Shown: in pieces, positions 33,694 through 41,589 of the stretch
Position numbering within the stretch: the stretch's first letter is position 1
Layout: the number at the start of each line of letters is the position of its first letter
NCBI GenBank assembly: GCA_963281255.1
Contig: OY725488.1
Span: 5,801,524-5,865,523, forward strand
Reading direction: 5' to 3'
DNA: 64,000 nucleotides
DNA from: Aphrocallistes beatrix
Taxonomy: Eukaryota; Porifera; Hexactinellida; Sceptrulophora; Aphrocallistidae
The notes under the pieces: model-generated
The model's input: only the letters and a program-made list of their open reading frames with translations
What the model was told of the DNA's origin: nothing
Database searches by the model: none
Program-made: the position numbers and the translations under genes

Positions 33694-34692
33694 CTAGATA
33701 TAAGAAAACTGGGCAGTTTGTAAGACTGCTTCATAAAAGAAGAGTGCTCCCAAAGTGGTGCATATATGCATCGTGGTATGACTTTGCCCCCATACATCAA
33801 AACTACCAGGTCTCCAACTCTCTGGAAACTTGAGAGCATAGCAAAGCCCCCCACCAAGACTAAATGAGACAGAGACAAAGTACAGGAAATAAGTGAAGAG
33901 ATCAATCTGAGTGAATAACCTAAAAGTGAAACAAGCTAGGGGGGGAGATGTAACCACTACTCCATACGCAGTATATAGCCCAGACTTGTATATCTTCTCT
34001 GCTGGGTTAGAAAATAACTTGGTGTTGAGCAGAAGAGCACAAACAAGCGTTGCGAACAGGTTGCAGGTCAGGATTGCAATGAATATATTCTGATGTTTGT
34101 AGAATAGGAAGTAGTCGGATGTTATAGTCATGTTGAATCCAAATACGATTATGCCGAACAGGTCAGCTTGCAAGAAGCGCCCGCCGTACTGCTCATGGGA
34201 GCTGAAGATGTGGAAGAGGGACGAGAGTCCGAAACAAACCAAAACCCCTAAAACAAGTGTACATATCATGAACCGGTCCGATAGGGGCATGGGCTCCCAG
34301 GGGATGGAATGTTGAAAGAAGGAGAAGGGTTTACTGAAAAGAAAAAGGTAAATTAAAACGCAAAAAAATAAAATCGTCGGTATGAGGTGAGTGGCGATGT
34401 TGAGAGTCTCTGTGTGGAAGTGTGAGAGGCTAGTGCGCACACAGGTGAGGAGGGACCGGGTGGGGGGTCGGTGGTGCTGGAGGAGAAATGGGTTGTCGGT
34501 CATCCAGGTCATGTGCTGGGGGAGACTGCTGAGGGAGATGAGCGAACTTTTGGATGGATGAGTGCGTATCTTAGAATTTTCAGAATGATGGTTAGTTGCT
34601 AAGATTGTTGGTGCAGGATCGGTGGGAGACATCCGATTAGACAACGCGTTATCATCCTCCATTCTAATAAGATTAAAATCAAAAATTGGCAA
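33694..34692 (-). CDS. PAQR family seven-TM receptor (adiponectin/progestin receptor-like)
   Basis: Single-exon gene, 332 residues. PAQR proteins are seven-helix membrane proteins with a zinc site, acting as receptors or ceramidase-like hydrolases. After a ~60-residue polar N-terminus come NPFLLQHHRPPTRSLLTCVR and FHTETLNIATHL, the family's first motif. LSSLFHIFSSH carries the first zinc-ligand His; FLQADLFGII carries the conserved Asp. WGQSHTTMH near the C-terminus carries the last two His ligands. The hydrophobic segments between these motifs fit a seven-TM bundle. A second ATG at 34662 (residue 11) could be the real start. The motifs fit the adiponectin/mPR branch; the ligand is unknown. 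Confidence 0.9.
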   Translation of the reverse strand: MPIFDFNLIRMEDDNALSNRMSPTDPAPTILATNHHSENSKIRTHPSKSSLISLSSLPQHMTWMTDNPFLLQHHRPPTRSLLTCVRTSLSHFHTETLNIATHLIPTILFFCVLIYLFLFSKPFSFFQHSIPWEPMPLSDRFMICTLVLGVLVCFGLSSLFHIFSSHEQYGGRFLQADLFGIIVFGFNMTITSDYFLFYKHQNIFIAILTCNLFATLVCALLLNTKLFSNPAEKIYKSGLYTAYGVVVTSPPLACFTFRLFTQIDLFTYFLYFVSVSFSLGGGLCYALKFPESWRPGSFDVWGQSHTTMHICTTLGALFFYEAVLQTAQFSYI

Positions 34693-34869
34693 TTGTTAAG
34701 GTAGGACTAATCTACAGCAGCATAAAATTTCACACTTTGTACAGTTAAGGCGATTTAGACAATTTTCTCCTGTTACAGCTCATCCATATACAAAAATAGT
34801 TAAAATTCTGCATTCAATTGTATTATATTGCTTTATATATGTTCTACTTCTAGTGTATTGTTGTACATA
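34693..34869. other. Upstream region of the PAQR gene
   Basis: Short AT-rich upstream region of the PAQR gene. Nothing recognised. Confidence 0.4.
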
Positions 34870-35268
34870 CAGTGGATGCCGGTTACAAGAACATGTTCTT
34901 ATAAACGGCATGTGATTATATAGGACTAAACCTCGTCTGTACATAGCACTATGTATATATTGATCTACTGACGTATGAGTTATTAACAATACGTATATTA
35001 AAAGTAAGGGAGTTCGAATAATAATTGAATTGCAATATACACATCGAGTTGATTAAGGTTGTTAACTAATTAATTTTATCTAAGATACAAGTATGTAGTT
35101 AAAAACATTAGATCGATGCCGGTTATAAGAACATGTTCTTATAACCGGCATAAATTATATATGTCAACCGTTTTCGAGTCGTATGATCTTATATCCGGGA
35201 AGAATTCAGGGGAGCTGAATAAAACATTCGGTAAATCGATTTAGGGTTCTTATAACCGGCATCTACTG
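34870..35268. mobile_element. TA-flanked MITE with GCCGGTTATAAGAA subrepeats
   Basis: Ends CAGTGGATGCCGGTTACAAG and its near complement, with TA on both sides. Internal copies of GCCGGTTATAAGAACATGTT and its complement occur in both halves, forming small palindromes. It is a pogo/Tc1-like non-autonomous element. 35269-35461 is plain AT-rich sequence. Confidence 0.8.
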
Positions 35269-35461
35269 TAGCTACAATGACAAAGGATTAGTGTCTAAAA
35301 TTGAGGATAGCCAAATAGAATAACTTCTTACGTAGTAAAGACATTTTAAAAGTTCAATTTTTAATTTTTAAAATGATTAAAATCATAAAAATAAGTTATT
35401 TTAGTACTAAAGTATTTAACACAAGTACTTGTAGAGAATTGCTTTCATTGAATATTATATA

Positions 35462-36874
35462 TCAATTTAAACGGAATAGCTTTGAGTGGAAAAGAAGGGC
35501 TTTCCTAACGATATGTATCGATGCTTCGATATCTCTACTCAGTTGATTATAGTAGACATCAAGATCGATGGGGTAGTTTCTTCCCTGACTTAATGGAGTA
35601 ACTGCTTCATCGGTCTCGTTAAAATTGAAGTTACTCGCTCCACGAGTTGCTATGTTAGGTGTATTGGTAGGAGACTTGATCTTAGATTCAAACTTATCTG
35701 GATATTTTCTGGACTGAATGTAATTGCTCAGAAAGATAGAAGAATGGGATTCCTTCGATCTTGGTTCATGAACTGAGGATGCTTTCTCAGTTAAAGTCGC
35801 TGGGATGAGAGTTTTTTCGTTTAATTCAGTTGTTAGCGAAGTAGGAGACGGAGGATAAAGGATTGGTCTAGAATTTGTGTGTGAACTGAAACTATCTCTT
35901 AAGAACTTCGGAGAATGTCTCTTTTGTTTTAAAAGAGTCTTTCTGAGATGAGATGTAGATGTAGCAGGCTTGATGGGATTAATCGTTGTCTGTTGAGAGC
36001 TATTAGTCACATCAACTGGACCATGATCAGTTAGTGGGGTATTGTTCACCTTACTCATTGAGGAAACAGACCGTGAATAGTTAGATCTCACAGGGTTGAA
36101 TTCAACAGGAAAAAGTGATTTCGCACTATCTGGTAATACTCTGCAAACAGTCGCTCTCTTCGGATCAATGTTTTGACTAGATGAAGTTTTGATTTCATTC
36201 ATAGGGGAAACTGGCTGGAAATCAGATGAAAAGGGCCTGGTAGGATGAGTTTGTTTGTTTGGAAGAAATGAAATGTTACTCGCTGATGACGTTCGAGAGT
36301 TATACTCGTCATCCAAATCATCTATATAGATAGAATATGGAAATCGATGAAGTGTTGGTTTTGTCAAAGTACGAGGAGGAGATAAAATTGAAGATCTGGT
36401 GTTGCCTGACGCATTATTAGCTACGAATCCCTTCCTGTCAGCGTATAATATGGAGACCACGTCTGATGGAATCCTATCAATGAAAATAACTTCGTGGTAA
36501 GATTCTGAAAATTTCTTTTGCTTATCACTTTTTAAAAACGCATCTCGATTCGCCGAGTTAGAGAGATCATAGGCAGCAGCTGCTATCCTATAGTATTCAG
36601 ATTTTAGCAATTCTACATCAATGTAAACAATTACACTCCTTAAATTTTGAAAGATGCACATCTCATTCGCTTTGTCTAACCACCTAAAAGCAGCATTAGA
36701 ATCAGAAGTGGTGGATATGAATCTTGAAGGTTGTGTCAGTCCAGTCTCCACATGCTCATCTATAGTGCGTGGAGATGAAGGATCACAACAAACTAGATCT
36801 TGGTTAGGAGATTCATTAGGTCTTAACACGCGATACAGATATTGAGAGTGGAAGTTGTCAAGACCTCTTGACAT
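35462..36874 (-). CDS. ART-like family member 1 with Ser/Thr-Pro-rich tail
   Basis: Open frame of 470 residues, first of five related minus-strand genes. The N-terminal ~145 residues are shared by all: YLYRVLRPNESPN (Arg15), RFISTTSDSNAA (Ser54-Thr55-Thr56), a strand SVIVYIDVEL, then SYHEVIFIDRIPSDVVSI (Glu128). This order of Arg, S-T-T, strand, Glu and a following IP resembles R-S-E type ADP-ribosyltransferase folds. It also recalls the fungal domain I know as DUF7587. The position two before the Glu is Tyr, not Glu/Gln as in arginine-specific enzymes. The remaining ~320 residues are low-complexity, rich in Ser, Asn, Thr, Pro, with SPPRTL, SPKFLRD, SPTSL and SPTNTP motifs that look like proline-directed phosphosites. 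No signal peptide. Function is inferred only. Confidence 0.82.
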   Translation of the reverse strand: MSRGLDNFHSQYLYRVLRPNESPNQDLVCCDPSSPRTIDEHVETGLTQPSRFISTTSDSNAAFRWLDKANEMCIFQNLRSVIVYIDVELLKSEYYRIAAAAYDLSNSANRDAFLKSDKQKKFSESYHEVIFIDRIPSDVVSILYADRKGFVANNASGNTRSSILSPPRTLTKPTLHRFPYSIYIDDLDDEYNSRTSSASNISFLPNKQTHPTRPFSSDFQPVSPMNEIKTSSSQNIDPKRATVCRVLPDSAKSLFPVEFNPVRSNYSRSVSSMSKVNNTPLTDHGPVDVTNSSQQTTINPIKPATSTSHLRKTLLKQKRHSPKFLRDSFSSHTNSRPILYPPSPTSLTTELNEKTLIPATLTEKASSVHEPRSKESHSSIFLSNYIQSRKYPDKFESKIKSPTNTPNIATRGASNFNFNETDEAVTPLSQGRNYPIDLDVYYNQLSRDIEASIHIVRKALLFHSKLFRLN

Positions 36875-37764
36875 GTCCGTGAGAATCTAATATTATTTCA
36901 ATAGATATGTAGAGATATTCCAAGTTGCAGAATTAATTGATTTATATGTAGATACGTATTACAGTTATTGAGAATATTTCGTATGATTAACTTGTAAAAG
37001 ACTGACCACGTATTTATTCGTGAATGGTGGGATAATAATTCGAAATGAGATAATGAATGAGAACAAAATATCCTGCTTCCGTTTTTCTATGAGGCTACCA
37101 TCAAGATAGCCCGCAAAGCTGCAATAATGAATATCGTCCAACACAGTCTTTTGTTTCGTTCAAGTATACTACGTATATCCTCGTGTACATAGGCAATCAT
37201 TTGTTATAAACTAAGATATTCTATAATTAGCTAACTATTTGTTAATTAAGCTAACAATAAATTTGATTTCAATAAATAGCACTTTCTTGCATTGCGCAGA
37301 ATTATTTTAAATAATTCAGAAGTTCAGGAAAACATTAACTGTAAAATTTATCACTATTGGCAAGTTCTAATTAATTAGAAGTAATAAGAACTTTGGTAGT
37401 CATACATACCAACCGTCCCGTTTTTTTCACTCTTCTATTGAGCTAATTTTCAAGAGTGTCTCGTTTCACGTACATGAAGCTTCTCCTATATGTCCCGCTT
37501 TTATCATGGCTCAGGTTGGCATGTACGTTAGTATTATGTATCTAGTGGGGATTGACAATAGACAATCAAGAATTATTAAATCCGAAATAAGATATTCGAG
37601 TTTATATTAAATAAATTTTAAATATTAATATACTTGTAGTATTGCATTTTTCCCGAATTCATCCCTAATCACTTTTATTTTTCTGAGATTGAGAAAATAT
37701 TGAATTAAAAGTTGAAATGAAAAAAATAAGCATCGATCATTCAGGGAAATATGGTTGAGAACTA
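36875..37764. other. Upstream region with a dispersed repeat fragment
   Basis: The first ~100 bases upstream of member 1 match those upstream of member 2 (44575-44640), so the promoter was duplicated with the gene. 37420-37520 is a repeat fragment shared with 9525-9650. Otherwise AT-rich and unremarkable. Confidence 0.5.
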
Positions 37765-37997
37765 AATCTCTAATGACATTTTTTTATGGTACAGTAAATA
37801 TGTTCCACAATTGTGTTGATTTATAGAATGTAGTTTAAGCTATTTCCAATTTAATCAACAATTATATGTAATTGTCGGACAGGAGTCGAGTCCCCTTTTG
37901 AAATATTCTTAGACATATTTGAAGTGAATTTGGTTTGAAGGCGGAGTGGCAATTTTTTGCGACGTCACATGGAAAAAATGCCTGTGACAGTATTGGT

Positions 37998-39324
37998 GGT
38001 ACTGTCACGAAAATTTTGGTCCGGGGGGACCAAAATTTTCATGGAAAATTGGTCCTCCCCTGAAAATTTTGGTCCTGCTATGGACCAATTTTCCATGGAA
38101 TTTTGGTCCGGGGGGACCATTTTTTTCAGGGAAAATTGGTCCGGGGGACCATTTTTTTCAGGGAAAATTGGTCCGGGGGGGACCATTTTTTTCATGGAAA
38201 ATTGGTCCGGGGGGACCATTTTTTTCAAGGAAAATTGGTCCGGGGGGACCATTTTTTTCAAGGAAAATTGGTCCGGGGGGACCATTTTTTTCAGGGAATA
38301 TTGGTCCGGGGGGACCATTTTTTTCAGGGAATATTGGTCCGAGGGGACCATTTTATTCAGGGAATATTGGTCCGGGGACCATTTCTTTCAGAAAAAATTG
38401 TCTGGGAGACTAATTCTTTCGTGGAAAATTAGATTCTATCAATCATTTGACATCCTCGATTTTTATACTTTTAATTGTCGAAGTTGTTTGACCCCGGACT
38501 GACAATTCATATTTAGTATTCAATACATTAGATGGACAATACTCAGGCGTTCAAGATTCCTGAATATACTTATCCTCAATTGCATACTAATACTGTATTG
38601 TTATGGATTTGTTATATCACAGTATGATACTAAGAAGTAACTCATTCTAGTCATACCAACACTTAAACAATGGTTGTTACTAATATCCGGGACAGGACGG
38701 GACAGCTGCAGGATACCCCCCCGTTTTAACTAAAATACTGGACATGTCCCAATAGACCAGGGTTGCTGTCCCCACAGGAATTTTATGGGAATGGGATGGG
38801 AATGTGAATTGAAATTTCATTCCCACGGAAACCCTGATACTTATTTAGCTAATCTCAAATCTAAGAAGTGTATTTTATTTCTTCTGTTCTCTAAAATCTG
38901 AACTCTCATTCTATTGAGTGCCTATCTATTCCAACTATAATAACTAGACCTAATAACAGCTACCGCTGCGCCACTGGGGCTTGACATCCTTTCCAAATGG
39001 TGATGCATTTTTCATTTAAATATTGGTTATGGCGGACCAAAATTCTTTATGGAAAATTGGTCCCGGACCAAAATTCCCTGAAAAAAATGGTCCCCCCCCG
39101 GACCAGTTTTCCCTGAAAAAATTGGTCCCCCCCCGGACCAGTTTTCCCTGAAAAAAATGGTCCCCCCGGACCAAAATTCCATGGAAATTTGGTCCATTGT
39201 AGGACCAAAATTTTCAGGGGAGGACCAATATTCCCTGAAAATTTTGGTCCGGGGGACCAAAATTCCATGGCATTTTGGTCCCCGGACCAAAATTTTCGCG
39301 GACCAATTTTCCAGTGACAGTACC
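37998..39324. mobile_element. Transposon whose inverted ends are GGTCC minisatellites
   Basis: The ends are perfect 11-base inverted repeats, GGTACTGTCAC and GTGACAGTACC. Just inside each end is a tandem array (38010-38420 and 39030-39310, inverted to each other). The unit is about 30-36 bases: GGTCCGGGGGGACC, then ATTTTTTTCA, then GGGAAAATT. The GGTCC..GGACC part of each unit is itself palindromic. The interior 38430-39020 is AT-rich and non-coding and includes a small hAT-like MITE (38759-38837). Long open frames over the arrays are artefacts of the period. Confidence 0.85.
38759..38837. mobile_element. Very short hAT-like MITE
   Basis: CAGGGTTGCTGTCCCCAC at the left, and CCACGGAAACCCTG at the right, inverted. 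A related sequence occurs near 56611-56690 (TCAGGGTTGCCGTGGGAATG). Confidence 0.5.
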
Positions 39325-39866
39325 GTAGAAAGGGAGGCTTATAGGGCAAGTTTAAAAGCAGTTACTTCTGGTCAAATCATAAATACAAAGCAACTTTTTG
39401 AGTGGTGTGATATTCCAATATTAGAGATATTAAGTTTTATGTATCAAATGATGAAGTCGAAGCACAAATATTCCAGCAGGAAGAAAGATTCAAAAAGGCC
39501 AAAAAGATACCAGGTATTAGAGTCATCACCGTTTTATTCCAAATGCTACAGGAGATATAACTGTTAAAAGAATCTCGAAATATTTGATTCCTCATGAATC
39601 AATGTCATTAAATGAGCACACAATTATTCACCTAATAGTATCTCTAAGGGTGTTCCTATGATGACGATTGGTGGATTGGTATCATAAGAGTTGTTTCGTT
39701 CGAGTGCCAAGATGTCTTAATCAAGTTTATGCACCCTAAAGGACCATCAAAATACTTCAACTGGCCACAAAGTGAAGATTTGAGTTGGATCCCTGCTGAC
39801 GATATTCATGGACTCATTCAATCACCACAGATTTGTAAAAATGGAAGGGCATATCGACTATCATAA
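39325..39866 (+). pseudogene. Transposon ORF relic
   Basis: Two frame-disrupted pieces of one coding region. 39325-39567 reads EREAYRASLKAVTSGQII and QLFEWCDIPILEILSFMYQM, ending in a stop. 39647-39866 reads DDDWWIGIIRVV, DVLIKFMHPKGPS, FNWPQSEDLSWIPADDI and ends naturally. The second piece has a W-W-x-G, V-K-F-M-H-P-x-G-P, W-P, W-x-P pattern that I associate with C-termini of uncharacterised transposon-linked animal proteins. It is cut at its 5' side by the minisatellite-ended element. Confidence 0.6.
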
Positions 39867-40490
39867 TTTCTATTACATAATAATGCTAATAAATTAATAC
39901 TATGTTCGTAAATTAACAAATAACTGCTTTAACATGCTAAACTATCACAGTTCCATTTACATATAATTTAGGTTGAGATAAATGCAGCAGGGCTTTGATT
40001 AAGAATGGATTTTAGTGATTAATATACATGGTGTTAGCAAATCATTACAAAATGGTTTATAGTAGCCTTACAACCGCGTAGTGGTTGATGTTGGGTATAC
40101 ATAAGTTATATAATTATCACTCAGTGTTTCATAGTACGTAAGCCAAAAAAATTGAACAATTTTCAATTTTTGTACAATATCGATGACGTCATATAAAAAT
40201 ATGTCTAAGACTTCTGACTACCCAGGATCATAATAGCTCATATATTTGAGTTAAGTAAATATAAAGTGGAAATAATCACCTGGTGCAACCAGTCTTAGGT
40301 ACAGACCATCAATTTTATTAAACACAGAAATATTTCAAAAGGGGACTCCTGTCCGACAATTACATATAATCGTTGATTAAATTGGAAATAGCTTAAACTA
40401 CATTCTATAAATCAACACAATTGTGGAACATATATACTGCACCATTATAAAATGTCATTATAGATTTAGTTCTCAAACTAAGGAGACTTC

Positions 40491-41589
40491 GAGTTTTGGT
40501 CATGTTTGTATCAACCAGTAAAAATACAGATATTCCTGCTGTTAAGCCCATCTCGAAGAAAAAGTAGGAGATATCGTCTAAAACTTTCACCAAAATTACT
40601 TGTTATTTGTATAAACTGGTGTAGAAGTGGTATGCTTGGTGAGTAAATATTTTACACTATGATGATTTTGGGAAGCTGTGACATAAATGTCCAACATAAA
40701 AAATATAAATAGTATTACAATTTTTTTAATAGGCGTTTTTTTCAAAAACTATATAATTAATATTATAGTTTTTTATACCTTTAGTGATATAACTCAGATG
40801 CAGATTATAAAGCCATTCTGAGATGTTGGAGATTTGGGATTGTTGATTTCGCATGGAACGACCCTAAAATCATTTTCCGATATAACAAACTTTTCGAACA
40901 AATTCCTACAGCAGTGTAGCGTATATACTCGAATAAAAAGTGTTAACTCTTTTTTACAATGGTAGCTCTTAGAATAACGATCAATGGCAAATTATTTATT
41001 TCCATATTGGATACATGTATTGATACATGTATCCATACATGTATGTCACCGAGAAGGCATGAAAAATAGAAGGCCAGTTTTAACACAGTTCAAAGTTAAT
41101 TCAACTGGTAAATCAAAAACCGTATACGATAGACCTTAGAAATGTACTATTACCATATATAAACATCATATCAGGGCATGCAATTCAGCTGTCAAAAATT
41201 TGATACGTCATCATGTCATTGCGCAATAGGCTCTCTTTAGAACGAAAAATGTTGCTGTTCTAGCTCATTTGCGCGAACAGCCAAGGTGTTGACACAACTC
41301 GCTTATTGCAATTATGAATTGAAATTCACTATCTTAATAATCTGACTGATTTTAGAAGTGGTGAGGAATAACTACTAACTATTTCGTACAGAGTATATTA
41401 TCGCAAAATATAATTAAAAAATAGATAATTATATAGAAATATAAAATAATAATTAATATTATAATTTAGGTAGTTAGTTTTGCTTCCACTTTTATATTGT
41501 ATTGTATTCCGTAATGTAAGCGTAGTATATTCTACGTGTTTCAAATTAAGCGAGAGAGTTTCGGTTGAAAAGAATCTTACTCGTAGACA
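40491..41589. other. Intergenic with a foldback B arm fragment
   Basis: The section about 41040-41280 matches one arm of the family B foldback (GTCACCGAGAAGGC, AATCAAAAACCGTA, GCGCAATAGGCTCTC). 41270-41420 resembles the 3' flank of member 3 at about 46580-46640 (CCAAGGTGTT, AACTCGCTTA, ATAATCTGACTGATT), marking duplication of gene plus flank. Confidence 0.55.

Larger units (their letters stand above)
37765..40490. mobile_element. Outer DNA transposon, about 2.7 kb, with TIRs and relic ORF
   Basis: The left segment (ATGTTCCACAATTGTGTTGA, then AATTGTCGGACAGGAGTC, CCCCTTTTGAAATATT, about 37770-37915) is repeated in inverted orientation at about 40330-40490. The interior holds the GGTCC-ended element (37998-39324) and remains of a protein-coding region (39325-39866). 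Superfamily not identified. Confidence 0.7.

Noticed and set aside
38020-38500. Long overlapping open frames with repeats such as WSGGTIFF and GPGGPFFSG on both strands.
   Set aside because: They are translations of a ~30-base minisatellite whose period is a multiple of three; no start context or homology.
39027-39349. Similar repeated open frames on the minus strand.
   Set aside because: Same minisatellite in inverted orientation at the other transposon end.
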